A stretch of DNA of 64,000 nt, taken from contig CAJRBF020000005.1 of assembly GCA_907165275.2 (NCBI GenBank), positions 124,001 through 188,000 on the forward strand. Reading direction: 5' to 3'. This document shows positions 12,301 to 21,385 of the stretch, piece by piece. Under the pieces are notes generated by a model, which was given only the letters and a program-made list of their open reading frames with translations, was not told the origin of the DNA and ran no database searches. Position numbers and translations under genes: made by a program. The DNA comes from Zygaena filipendulae. Its lineage: Eukaryota; Arthropoda; Insecta; Lepidoptera; Zygaenidae. The first letter of the stretch is position 1. Each line of letters begins with the position of its first letter.

Positions 12301-13257
12301 TTTCTCGTCTTCCTCTGTGAGTCGGGTAGGTGAACCTACACTTTTTAAATGTTTTTGTTTGACTTTATTAACAATAGTTCGGCGGGGAATTGCGAACTGT
12401 TTTTCGGCTTCGTAAGATGTTAGATTTTTGTTGGCAACTAAATCAACAGCTACTTGCAGCAAACTGGGATCATAGTCTTTATAGCGACGAGCGCCTACTT
12501 TTCTACGTTTTTCCATAATTTTAATTATTACCTAAGACCAAAGCACAAGAAAAATAAAAGTTAATATTTTAAATCGCAGATAAATATTTTTGAATAAATG
12601 CAGGTAGGTAGGTAAATGTAGTCGACGAAAAATAATTTATGCAATCGAAATAAATTACAATATTGATAGTTAATTTTTGAAGTGAATCTTTTTTTTATAC
12701 TAAGGAAAAAATGAATAAGAACTTGTTATTTTTATTAGTTTCAGTTCAGGTTCATCTCTTTTATTTGATTTATTTAACAATTTTAAATTAAAAAGTTCGT
12801 CGTACCTAATAAATATAAATTTTACGTAGTAAATTGACAACCCTATGCCAGGTAAAGATGGGACATGTGAGTTTGATTTACGTTCTCAACTTTACCTAAA
12901 CCTAATTTTATCAAATTCTACGCAAATCTGGGAAACAATAATGATTAAATCCAATGCGAAAATGTTATAACTTTAAGAAAATACCAAAGACAATCAGATA
13001 TTAATAAAATTATTCAACTTACATGAAAAGTTTTCAGAGGAAAATAAAATCCGTGCACGTTTGATCGTGTCCCAAACCAAATAACGTTCATTGGCTGACG
13101 TTTTTCAAAATGGTGGCATACCTTGTGTGTTGCCAGATAAATAATCCACATTTCCCCAATACCTTAATTTACCAGATGTAAGAAATAAATCAGATATAAG
13201 GGTATTTATGTTTTAGGCAAAATTAAGTTTAAAAGGCAATGTTGCGGTAATTGACGG
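9348..13257 (-). mobile_element. pogo/Tigger-like DNA transposon in the BEL LTR
   Basis: The 3910-bp element has terminal inverted repeats of about 23 bp beginning CCGTCAAT and a TA target duplication (9346-9347, 13258-13259). The intact 3' LTR of the host BEL element shows the empty site with a single TA. It encodes one broken DDE transposase on the minus strand. The stretches 9400-10435 and 12517-13240 are AT-rich untranslated sequence with no other gene. Confidence 0.9.
10436..12516 (-). pseudogene. pogo-type DDE transposase, one frameshift
   Basis: The protein starts at 12516 with a Psq-like helix-turn-helix (TSYEAEKQFAIPRRTIVNKV, about residues 38-57). It continues through a CENP-B-like DNA-binding region (GEKWARMFIKRH) into the DDE_1 core: first Asp in ILNYDETNL, second Asp in VVIGDNLSSHL. 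A one-base slip near 11640 then changes frame, and the second frame holds THHTQPLD, whose Asp is the third catalytic residue in this family, followed by VSFFRPLKRAWK and a long acidic, Ser-rich tail. One indel thus separates this copy from a full transposase. The tail's YVLVKFINGKTSKFYIG region is of unknown function. Confidence 0.88.
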
Positions 13258-13350
13258 TACCCTTTTACTGGGTTTCTGGGGATTCTTATCGGCTCCAAGG
13301 CAAGGAATACAAGCAGGCCAGTTTGCTCTGGGTTCTGCCATATCGCACCA

Positions 13351-13985
13351 TCAAAATTTGGTCCAGTTCGAGACGGATTTCAAATTAAACCACAAAAGAA
13401 AAGTTTAAAATTTCGTTATTTAGCGTATTAATTACCATTAAGCACGTATTAGATGCTTATTTGCGTTATTTGTAAACTTTAATATAACTTTTGTTTCGTA
13501 TCTTTACCAGAAATCTTGTTTTATTCAAATTTTCGAGCCGCCAAAACCGGGTAGGTATTTTTAATTCCCTGCCTTGGAGTACAATTATTGGTTGTGCTCG
13601 AAATATCATTCAAAACTAAGTGATTATAAGTAAAATACGAAATATTATTCTTATCCTGGTAACATAATAATCTGCAAATTGTAACTTTGGTTTACTCTTC
13701 TAAGCACGTAGGTAGGTACATACCTAAACTTCCTAGAAGTTCATTCTCGATCATTCTCATCCACTTGAACTTATGCTCTTAAGTCTTACCTACTAGGCCT
13801 ATAAGGCGCTGTTCATACGGTGAAAGTAGTTGTATTGGAATACCTCATTCATAAATTAATTTGTTACTCTAATTTTAACTAAGTAATTAAAATGTCAAAA
13901 TCAATTGAGAAAAAATTGCATCTTTAATTTCCCGCCGGGAACATGATTTTCGATCGGTACAAATTTTATACGATTTATCTAAAGA
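13351..13985 (+). other. gag: BEL/Pao 1 leader and start of gag (frame broken)
   Basis: Mostly untranslated leader. An ATG at 13891 opens a frame that becomes the Gag N-terminus only after a one-base slip in the A-rich run near 13910. Beyond it, the conserved block QILYDLSKE (about 13955-13985) matches the Gag start of BEL/Pao 2. Confidence 0.6.
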
Positions 13986-14098
13986 AGTGCAAACGGATAA
14001 GTCTAAAATTCCTAATTTTAGAGCAAGGTACAAACATATTGAAATGATCAAAGATAATTTTTATCAAGTTAGTCAAGACATAAATAGAAAAAATTTGG
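13986..14098 (+). pseudogene. gag: BEL/Pao 1 gag N-terminal piece
   Basis: The frame reads KIPNFRARYKHIEMI, the counterpart of KLSNFRSRFKQID in BEL/Pao 2 Gag. It runs without a stop into the LINE inserted at 14099, making an accidental Gag-reverse transcriptase fusion frame (to 15558). Gag resumes in the same frame after the LINE at 15784-15789. Confidence 0.8.
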
Positions 14099-15558
14099 CC
14101 ATTTCTGTATCCATTTGGCCTTTTCTGTCCGAAGTATTAGTCACCTTGATTAATGATATTTTTTCAAAAGGGATATACCCTGACGTTCTTAAATGTACGC
14201 GAGTTTGTCCGGTCTACAAAGGGAAGGGTGATAAAGATAAAGTAGATAGTTACAGACCTATAACTATCGTCCCGAACATGTCCAAAATTATTGAGTCTAT
14301 ACTATCTGCATGTATCATGGAACATTTGGAAACAAATGAGTTGCTATCTGACAAGCAGTATGCATACAGGAAATGTAAGTCAACCACTAGCGCCGCACAA
14401 AAAATTATAGATTCAATAATGACCGGAATAGATGATAAATACAAAACAGCCGGAATTTTCTGTGACCTCTCGAAGGCATTCGATGTCATAGAAAATGAGC
14501 TACTATTAGAAAAATTACCGTACTACGGGATAAAGAATAAAAATCATAATCTCATAAAATCGTTTCTCAAAAACAGAAAGCAAACTGTTGAGATCGCGTG
14601 TGAAGGTGGACGAAGGAAGGTTAGGTCTACGGACGGTGAAGTAACGGTGGGCATACCACAAGGATCTGCCCTTGGAAATACCATGTTTTTAATATTTGTC
14701 AACGACCTACCGTCCTTCATCACCGATGGCCTGATAGTCCTATTCGCCGACGACACGACTATCGTTGTATGCGCTCCAACGTACGAATTACTAAACGAGA
14801 AAATTGAAAGCTTGCGCGTACAACTACAGCAGTGGTTTTCATGCAACGGCCTTTTATTGAATGTAAATAAATCAAACATAATACTTTTTTCCGGGAGATC
14901 AGTACCACGCCCTATGTGCATAAATAGTTCCATCCCGGTGTCTAGCAATTGCAAATTCCTAGGATTTACGCTGGATGCCAACTTAAACTGGAAGTTGCAC
15001 GTTCAGTCCCTTTGCGACAGGCTAAGCAGTGCATCCTATGCAATGCGAAAACTGAGGCCTCTAACTTCGGACAGCGTGCTAAAGCAGATGTATTTCGCAC
15101 ACTTTCATTCGCTGCTGTCGTACGGGACCATCCTTTGGGGGAACTCAACGGATTCGGATCGTGTATTCATCTTACAAAAACGAGCAATAAGAATACTCTC
15201 CTCCGTGAAACCAGGACATTCATGTAAAACCCTTTTCAAAAAGCATAACGTAATGACATTGTATTCGCTGTACTTATTCCAAATTATTATGTACGTACGC
15301 CAAAATCTCCAATGTTTTCATCGTAGGCTGGGCGGAGAACATCAATTACGTAACGAAGGGCGACTTATGGTGGTGCCGCGTCGCACTAAACTCGCCACAA
15401 AAAACCCTCGCGTTATCGGTCCCACGTACTACGAGCACCTCCCCGCGGATATCCGCAATGAAAACAATGACGAAACATTTGGTCGCCGATTGAAAAACCT
15501 TCTGTTGGAAAATGTGTTATACTCTGTTGACGAATTTTTAAAAATGAAATTTAAATAA
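14099..15558 (+). CDS. LINE reverse transcriptase (truncated ORF2)
   Basis: The RT domain is open throughout. Motifs in order are PVYKGKGD and YRPITIVPNMSKIIE (fingers), FCDLSKAFDVIE (first catalytic Asp), GIPQGSALGN, and LFADDTTIVV (the catalytic DD), then the thumb and the C-terminal LSYGTILWGN and FILQKRAIRIL motifs. The endonuclease and ORF1 are lost through 5' truncation. It has no start codon of its own and is read in frame from the preceding Gag fragment. Confidence 0.87.
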
Positions 15559-15783
15559 CTACATATTGTACATTATGTATCTTTCTATTTATTGTTATTG
15601 TGTATTTTTATAATTTAAATTTTTGACATTCTTTATTATTAATATTATTTGGATTGACATGTTTATACTTATAAATTGTAAATGACGATCCCTCTTACGG
15701 ATAACACTAGTATATATGAATGTATATACAATGTTATTATTGTAAAAGCGAAATAAATTAATCTAATCTAATCTAATCTAATC
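14099..15783 (+). mobile_element. 5'-truncated LINE with (TAATC)n tail
   Basis: Flanked by the duplication TTTGG (14094-14098, 15784-15788). The 3' end has AATAAA near 15752 followed by about five TAATC units. The element retains only the RT half of ORF2 and about 220 bp of 3' UTR. Removing it restores the Gag frame of the host BEL element. Confidence 0.85.
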
Positions 15784-16566
15784 TTTGGAGGCTGATTTCG
15801 AGTGTGAACCTGACACTGGGGTTTTGAATTCCTTTGATGACCTGTACTATAGTGTCATAGAAGTCGCGCAATTATTGTTTGAGACCGAAGTCTCGACCGC
15901 GCCGGTACCGCCGACTCCGATACCTAACTCCGAAAATAAGTATAACCAAGTTCGATTACCAAAATTACAAGTTCCGAAATTCGATGGAAATATTGAAAAT
16001 TGGCAGACATTTAAAGATAGCTACTTACCTTTAATTCATCATAACAGTTCTTTGTCTGATATCGAAAAATATCACTATCTAATTTCTTGCCTGTCTGGAT
16101 TCGCCCTTACGATCGCGAAAGGTGTACCGTTGACGGCGTCGAATTACTCGATCGTGTTCAACGCGTTGTTGGATAGGTACGATAATAAGCGTGTTCTAGC
16201 TACGGCGTATCTCGACAAGATTTTTAATTTACCTTCTCTACAAAAAGTATCGATCGAAGGTTTAAATTTGTTAACTAATACTTTATATGAAAGTGTAAAT
16301 GCACTTCGTGCCCTTAAAATCGAATCGCTCGACAAGTTTATATTGTTTTATTTAGCCGCTCGTGCGCTAGATGGCGACACTCGCCAACGATTCGAAATAC
16401 AGAATGAGAATGAAATTCCTATGTTTGAAAACTTATTGAGTTATTTACAAAATTATGTTAAAATTTTGGAAGTAAGTAAAGCTCCGTTTGCTTTTCTAAA
16501 AAATGTGAACAATACACAACAAATTCTTAAGGTAGAAAAATACAGTCCACGTAGTAAGCAGTCGAA
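15784..16566 (+). pseudogene. gag: BEL/Pao 1 gag, central part up to the Polinton
   Basis: Gag of the DUF1759 type: LPKLQVPKFDGNIENWQTF, YLISCLSGFALTIAKGVP and NYSIVFNALLDRYDNKR are landmarks, with direct counterparts in BEL/Pao 2 (56412-57593, minus). The frame is open until the Polinton target duplication GTCGAA (16561-16566). The open frame then continues meaninglessly into the Polinton TIR. Gag resumes after 36353. Confidence 0.88.
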
Positions 16567-16724
16567 AGTAGGTATATATTGTATGTTCTGGACCACTTCG
16601 TTCTTTCGCAATGGAGCGAGCACGAGCTCGCTCGCGAAATCACTCCGATGGTCCAGACCATACAATATATACCAATCAAAATGATTCACTTGTCGGATCG
16701 ATCATGCAAAAACAATTATCGCTC
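16567..16724 (+). repeat. Polinton 1 left TIR (158 bp)
   Basis: Identical to the reverse complement of 36190-36347 by eye. After AGTA comes an imperfect palindrome at 16571-16673 (GGTATATATTGTATG ... CATACAATATATACC, with inner GCGAGC/GCTCGC arms), so each terminus can fold into a roughly 100-bp hairpin. GATCGATC-type words follow. Confidence 0.95.
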
Positions 16725-16769
16725 CCAAAATCATTCCAGTGGTCCAGGCCCTGGACCACACAATCAAAA

Positions 16770-16835
16770 AGATCTTCATTTGTCAGATCGATCATTTGTC
16801 AGATCGATCATTTGTCAGATCAATTACAAAAGATT
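16770..16835 (+). repeat. Iteron-like subterminal repeats
   Basis: Three near-identical 18-bp units with core CATTTGTCAGATCGAT lie just inside the left TIR. The TIR itself contains the related TCGGATCGATCATGC. Between here and the first gene (16836-16963) nothing else is seen. Confidence 0.7.
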
Positions 16836-16963
16836 TATCTGTGGAATGATAATACAGCGAAATCCATACCATGAAACGATTAGACGTCTGGTAGTTCTCA
16901 TGTTTTGACTTAAAAATAAATGTAACTAACGAAATAGCACACTATTGACTTGACACGTGCATC

Positions 16964-17650
16964 ATGAAGTTTGTTAAACAGTCACAATCGTTAAATATTG
17001 ATAATGTTTTTGTCGAAGTAAAAAATACCATGTCACGTCATGGAAGTCTTCTACCTAGCACTGTACGATGCATCATTTGTGGACCGTCGAGCTGTGGGAA
17101 AACAAATTTAATGATTGGACTACTTTTGCACGAAAACGGGTTACATTATCGAAATGTGTATGTTTATTCTAAAACATTACAACAACCAAAATATGTGTTT
17201 TTAGAAAAGGTTTTGGAACGAGTTCCAAATGTTTTATTTGAAAAGTATCGTGATAAAGATGAAGTTTTAAGTCTACAAGATGCTAAACCCTACTCCGTGA
17301 TTGTATTTGACGACGTTGCATGTGAAAATCAAAATAACATACGAGATTACTTTGCAATGGGCAGACACAAATATATTGATTGTTTTTATCTCAACCAAAC
17401 ATATAGTAAAATCCCTAAACAGTTAGTGAGAGATAACGCGAATTTAATTATACTTTTTAAACAAGATGAAACCAATATGAAACATGTTTATGATGAGCAC
17501 GTTAATACAGACATGACGTGGGGTCAATTTCGCGAAATGTGTTCAAAGATTTGGATCAATCCTTACAATTATTTGGTTATAAACAAGGATTGTACTAAAA
17601 ATAATGGTTGCTATAGAAACAAATTAGACACTTTTGTGGTGTTCGACTAA
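16964..17650 (+). CDS. FtsK/HerA-type genome-packaging ATPase
   Basis: A 228-aa protein with a P-loop CIICGPSSCGKTNL (about residues 37-50) and a Walker B strand YSVIVFDDVACE (about 112-123), followed by a MGRHKYIDCFYLNQTYSKIP segment typical of the A32-like packaging ATPases of Polintons and poxviruses. It would drive DNA into virions in the nucleus or cytoplasm. It is the first gene after the left TIR and starts at the first ATG of the frame. Its length is usual for Polinton homologues. No disruption is seen. Confidence 0.93.
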   Translation: MKFVKQSQSLNIDNVFVEVKNTMSRHGSLLPSTVRCIICGPSSCGKTNLMIGLLLHENGLHYRNVYVYSKTLQQPKYVFLEKVLERVPNVLFEKYRDKDEVLSLQDAKPYSVIVFDDVACENQNNIRDYFAMGRHKYIDCFYLNQTYSKIPKQLVRDNANLIILFKQDETNMKHVYDEHVNTDMTWGQFREMCSKIWINPYNYLVINKDCTKNNGCYRNKLDTFVVFD

Positions 17651-17745
17651 CAAAGAACATAAATAATACCTTTAAATAGAGGAACGCATGTTTTAAACTT
17701 CATTCGTTATCGGATGCTAAATCATTAACGACTCGTCCGGTTATA

Positions 17746-18621
17746 ATGGAAAAATCATTAAAAAGACGAATTGTTGATGCTGCAGAAGCAGTTAAGAAAA
17801 AGGTGCGAAAAATGAGAAATGTCGAAATTGAAAATAAACGTGCATTGGAAACCGTGTTCAAGCCGGTCACAGAACCTCTTGCTCAATTTACGAAAGCTAA
17901 TGAAAAAGCAACAAAACAAAAGCTGATTGAAAAATCTGAAGGCAACACCAATCATAACACCGGTACTGTTAAAGGCACCAATGATGAGAGCAGTGATAAT
18001 TATTATACAGATAATTCAGAATCTGATTTAGACACAGACCCCTCAGTTTCATCCGTTATTGATACAACTCTCGATGATAAAAATACCTCGTCATGGTCTG
18101 TGTCTTCAGAGGCGTTAGATGATGTTGTATTTGGTGTTAGATCAGAAAAAGGAAAACTTATGTTAGGTTCATCTCCTATAACGATCGGTGATCGATTTAT
18201 ATCTGTAGCTGGACATAAGTACGCTACCACTCCTGGCTTAAAACAATTGTTGCTTAAAAAAGATATCGATTTAAAATTAATTATGGATAGCGACATGAAA
18301 AATTACAAAACTATGTTAATGAACACAAACGCTCACCGTCGAGATTACGATTCAAAAAAACCCATCAAAAGTAATAAAGGACAAAAATACGTACAAATCA
18401 TTAGACCTCTGTTTAATATAAAACAAACGAAAGGCGAAGGTTTACCGTCAATGAAAAAAATACGAAAAGATGTCGACTTAGTATACTGGGACGATCCTAA
18501 TGAATTGGTGGAACGATTAAAACTATTGATAGCATCACGAGAAGCTGGTAACACCGGACTTGACAATGAAATCATTTCTATCATAGAAGAATTGCGTGAA
18601 AGTGGACTCATTAATGCGTAA
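17746..18621 (+). CDS. DUF8207-like Polinton protein
   Basis: A 291-aa protein. The first 60 residues are very basic (KRRIVDAAEAVKKKVRKMRN), followed by an acidic, Ser-rich linker. The C-terminal half has the recurring insect Maverick block GKLMLGSSPITIGDR, then TPGLKQLLLKKD, YKTMLMNTNAHRRDY and SNKGQKYVQIIRPLF. I recognise this as the family often labelled DUF8207 in insect proteomes. Its role is unknown; the conserved position next to the packaging ATPase suggests a virion or DNA-binding function, which is inference. Confidence 0.75.
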   Translation: MEKSLKRRIVDAAEAVKKKVRKMRNVEIENKRALETVFKPVTEPLAQFTKANEKATKQKLIEKSEGNTNHNTGTVKGTNDESSDNYYTDNSESDLDTDPSVSSVIDTTLDDKNTSSWSVSSEALDDVVFGVRSEKGKLMLGSSPITIGDRFISVAGHKYATTPGLKQLLLKKDIDLKLIMDSDMKNYKTMLMNTNAHRRDYDSKKPIKSNKGQKYVQIIRPLFNIKQTKGEGLPSMKKIRKDVDLVYWDDPNELVERLKLLIASREAGNTGLDNEIISIIEELRESGLINA

Positions 18622-18701
18622 ATAAAATAAATATGTGCATTACTAACGATTAGTTTCATTTTATATTTAGCCTCCCTAAGTAGCAGGTCCTACCTTAAAA
18701 T

Positions 18702-19292
18702 ATGAGTATAGACAAATTTGGTCATCATATTCATAAAAGAATACGTTTTTCAGAGTTTACATTTAATGACAAGGTGTTAATGAAATCTGAAAATGGTGAT
18801 TATGATCTAAAAACAGCTAGACTAAGAGGCATCAAATTTCCTATAGAAGCATACGATGCGGTTAATAAAGAGTATGTCGATCAATTACATGATATGATTA
18901 TAAAAGAATTCAATAACCTTGTTGAAAATATGCGTTCACAAATTATAATTGACATTACAAATACCGTTACATCTACTTTAAAAGCATACAATGCTTTGTT
19001 GAGATCTCATAATGGAGATTATGATTTACAAACAGCTAGACTGAGAGGCATCAAACATCCAGTAGAAGCAGACGATGCTGTTAACAAGGAGTATGTAGAC
19101 CAACTAAACACCAAGATGTTTAAAGAATTCAATGGCCTTATTGACAGCTTACGTTCTCAAATCGATGAGTCTACTTTAAAAGCAACATCTTTAGAGTTAG
19201 TAAATCAGTTGGAAGAGAAACTGAACCAGAACGGGGTGGACAACGAGATTAAAAGTGCATTACAAAATGACAAAACAGGAAGTAGTCAATGA
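18702..19292 (+). CDS. Fibre-like protein with duplicated DAVNKEYVDQ module
   Basis: A 196-aa protein built from an internal duplication. Two copies of an about 50-residue module (NGDYDLxTARLRGIK ... DAVNKEYVDQ ... EFNxL ... RSQI) begin near residues 31 and 105, followed by a coiled-coil-like tail. The DA(V/A)NKxYVD motif is well known in trimeric phage tail-fibre proteins, where it precedes coiled coils. A receptor-binding or spike role is therefore plausible but inferred. The 3' end overlaps the integrase gene. Confidence 0.65.
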   Translation: MSIDKFGHHIHKRIRFSEFTFNDKVLMKSENGDYDLKTARLRGIKFPIEAYDAVNKEYVDQLHDMIIKEFNNLVENMRSQIIIDITNTVTSTLKAYNALLRSHNGDYDLQTARLRGIKHPVEADDAVNKEYVDQLNTKMFKEFNGLIDSLRSQIDESTLKATSLELVNQLEEKLNQNGVDNEIKSALQNDKTGSSQ

Positions 19293-20202
19293 AATCCACA
19301 AAGCCGGTCGAAAAAACTTTACAAGACGTCCTGTTTTTCTCAAGGGAATCGATGATTTGTGGCAAGCAGATTTGATAGATATGCAATCTCTTCGAAAATA
19401 TAACAACAACAATAAATATATCCTTATAGTAATAGATTGCTTTACAAAGTATGCCTGGGCTGAACCGTTGAAATCAAAGAAAAAACTTGATGTAACTCAA
19501 GCTTTTAAACATATTTTAATCCGAAGCCAAAGAAGGCCGTACAATTTGCAAACCGATATGGGGAACGAGTTCTACAACGATTCGTTTCAAAAGCTTATGA
19601 AGACGAATAAAATTACCCATTATTCGACGTTTTCTATAAAAAAAGCTTCAATTGTTGAACGTCTTATCAAAACTATAAAGCAAAGACTGTTCAAACACTT
19701 TAGTCTGATTGGGAGTTATAAATGGTCTGACAAAACTTTGAATAATATTATGCAGTCTTATAATACCACAAAACATCGCACCACTGGTTTTAAGCCTGCA
19801 GAAATTAATAAAACTATAGAACCAGACGTAAAAAGAAATATTACTAAATTACACTCTTTTCCATCTGTACCACAAAAATCAAAATTTAAGGCTGGGGATT
19901 GCGTTCGTATTAGTAAATACAAAAATTGTTTTGAAAAGGGATATACTCCTAATTGGTCTACAGAATTATTTACTGTAAAGAAAGTAAATAATACCATTCC
20001 ACAAACGTACCACATTGAAGATCAACGTAAGCAGCCTATTTTAGGAAGTTTTTATGAACAAGAACTGCAGAAGACTAATTATCCTAATGTGTATTTAATA
20101 GAAAAAGTGTTGAAAAAGAAAGGGAATAAGATATTCGTTAAATGGTTAGGGTTACCTCCTGATGAAAACAGCTGGATTGATAAATCCGCATTGTTAAGTT
20201 AA
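19267..20202 (+). CDS. Polinton integrase (retroviral DDE fold with chromodomain)
   Basis: I chose the ATG at 19267 (frame open from 19255); it overlaps the previous gene by 26 bp in another frame. The catalytic core shows Asp in WQADLIDM (about residue 36), Asp in LQTDMGNEF (about 97) and Glu in SIVERLIKTIK (about 131). A C-terminal chromodomain-like segment, YLIEKVLKKKGNKIFVKWLG ... SWIDKSALL, covers about residues 276-310. It inserts the element and makes the 6-bp target duplications seen at both ends. All catalytic residues are present. Confidence 0.95.
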   Translation: MTKQEVVNEIHKAGRKNFTRRPVFLKGIDDLWQADLIDMQSLRKYNNNNKYILIVIDCFTKYAWAEPLKSKKKLDVTQAFKHILIRSQRRPYNLQTDMGNEFYNDSFQKLMKTNKITHYSTFSIKKASIVERLIKTIKQRLFKHFSLIGSYKWSDKTLNNIMQSYNTTKHRTTGFKPAEINKTIEPDVKRNITKLHSFPSVPQKSKFKAGDCVRISKYKNCFEKGYTPNWSTELFTVKKVNNTIPQTYHIEDQRKQPILGSFYEQELQKTNYPNVYLIEKVLKKKGNKIFVKWLGLPPDENSWIDKSALLS

Positions 20203-20255
20203 GAAGATATAAAACTATAAACAGTATCGTTACTTTAGTCATTTTACTACGAGTC

Positions 20256-20984
20256 ATGCAAGGTGGTGGACTCGTTAACAATTTAATAAATAACTTACCT
20301 TTTGAGATTCATATACCTGGGTATAATTACTGTGGACCAGGAACAAAACTTCAGAAACGTTTACAAAGAGGTGACCGCGGGGTTAACAAGTTGGACGAAG
20401 CCTGCATGCACCACGATATTGCCTACGCCAATAACACAGATTTACCTAATCGTCACAAAGCGGATTTACAATTGTTAGACATGGCTAAAAAGAGGTTAGA
20501 AGCAAAGGATGCAGGGAAAGGTGAAAAATTGGTCTCATGGCTGGTTAGTAAAGCGATGAAAGCTAAAGTAAAATCAGGTTGGGGAGTTAAATCATTCAAA
20601 CATTTTGTCACGAAAATTCGTTCACATGTTAAAAAGCTAAAACCAAAAAACCGTAAAACGTTGATAAACCTGTCTTATGCAGCTGCTAAAAGAATGATTC
20701 CGCTAGCTCGTCAAATCAAATTACCTCGAGTGATACCAATACCAAAAACCGGAGGAATATTACCACTTATCCCAATATTTGCGGGTTTATCAGCTCTAGG
20801 CGCTCTGGCGGGAGGAGCGTCTGGAATTGCAAAAACTGTGAATGATTATAAATCTGCTCAAAAGAATTTGCAGGAGACAGAGCGTCATAATAAAACCATG
20901 GAGGCTATAGCACTGGGAAAAGGCTTATACATAAAGCCTTACAAAAGTGGGAAAGGTTTATACATAAAAGCTTCAAAAAACTAA
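20256..20984 (+). CDS. Minor capsid protein with phospholipase A2 domain
   Basis: A 242-aa protein. The N-terminal domain has the calcium-loop motif YCGPGT (about residues 28-33) and the catalytic pair in DEACMHHDIAYA (about 47-58), as in the VP1-type PLA2 of parvoviruses and in insect Mavericks. A basic middle follows, then a hydrophobic Ala/Gly-rich segment (PLIPIFAGLSALGALAGGASG) and a C-terminal GKGLYIK repeat (two copies). It likely helps membrane breach on entry (inference). The last codons are TCA AAA AAC TAA, forming the slippery site described separately. Confidence 0.9.
   Translation: MQGGGLVNNLINNLPFEIHIPGYNYCGPGTKLQKRLQRGDRGVNKLDEACMHHDIAYANNTDLPNRHKADLQLLDMAKKRLEAKDAGKGEKLVSWLVSKAMKAKVKSGWGVKSFKHFVTKIRSHVKKLKPKNRKTLINLSYAAAKRMIPLARQIKLPRVIPIPKTGGILPLIPIFAGLSALGALAGGASGIAKTVNDYKSAQKNLQETERHNKTMEAIALGKGLYIKPYKSGKGLYIKASKN
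20975..20981 (+). promoter_or_regulatory. Candidate -1 ribosomal frameshift site A AAA AAC
   Basis: The heptamer lies in the zero frame of the PLA2 gene, directly before its TAA (20982-20984). A -1 slip moves ribosomes into the protease frame, which is open and lacks an ATG before its first conserved motifs. A downstream stem-loop or pseudoknot was not identified by eye. Confidence 0.65.
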
Positions 20985-21349
20985 CTACGCTACCTAATCG
21001 TGCTTTGACAAATGTAGACATTTTGAAGTACGCTGCAGATATTCCGCATTTCCGAGGTGTTTACATGAAAGATGAATTACCCAGAAGTCCTAGGAAGATT
21101 GAATGTGGTATTGTTAACCTAGATGATTCGAAGAATGAGGGAACACATTGGGTAGCATATGCAAAACGAAATAATTATTGTGAATACTTTGATAGTTATG
21201 GTGATTTGAAACCGCCATTTGAATTAGTGAAGTATTTAAAAAATATGAACATTTTTTATAATTATACAAGATACCAAAAATTTAACACTGTTAATTGTGG
21301 TCATTTATGTTTAAAATATTTATGGAAATTTTGGAATAAAAAAGTATAA
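20981..21349 (+). CDS. Adenain-like cysteine protease (read by -1 frameshift?)
   Basis: The frame contains the N-terminal motif IPHFRGVYMKDELP, catalytic His in GTHWVAYA, Asp in YFDSYGD and Cys in VNCGHLCLKYLW, the order of adenovirus and Polinton maturation proteases (C5/C48 type). It would cleave capsid precursors. No ATG lies upstream of the first conserved block: the frame begins before that block only with CTA, TTG or the upstream -1 frame, and the first ATG (in YMKDEL) would cut into the domain. Expression as a fusion to the PLA2 protein through the A AAA AAC site is the best fit. Splicing or non-AUG initiation at TTG 21005 are alternatives. Confidence 0.88.
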   Translation, partial: LTTLPNRALTNVDILKYAADIPHFRGVYMKDELPRSPRKIECGIVNLDDSKNEGTHWVAYAKRNNYCEYFDSYGDLKPPFELVKYLKNMNIFYNYTRYQKFNTVNCGHLCLKYLWKFWNKKV

Positions 21350-21385
21350 AACATTAAATTTTGTTTTAGTCATGTCATTTGCAAA

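Noticed and set aside
16567..16684. Gag frame appearing to continue into the Polinton TIR
   Set aside because: Reading through the TIR is accidental; true Gag resumes after the second GTCGAA.
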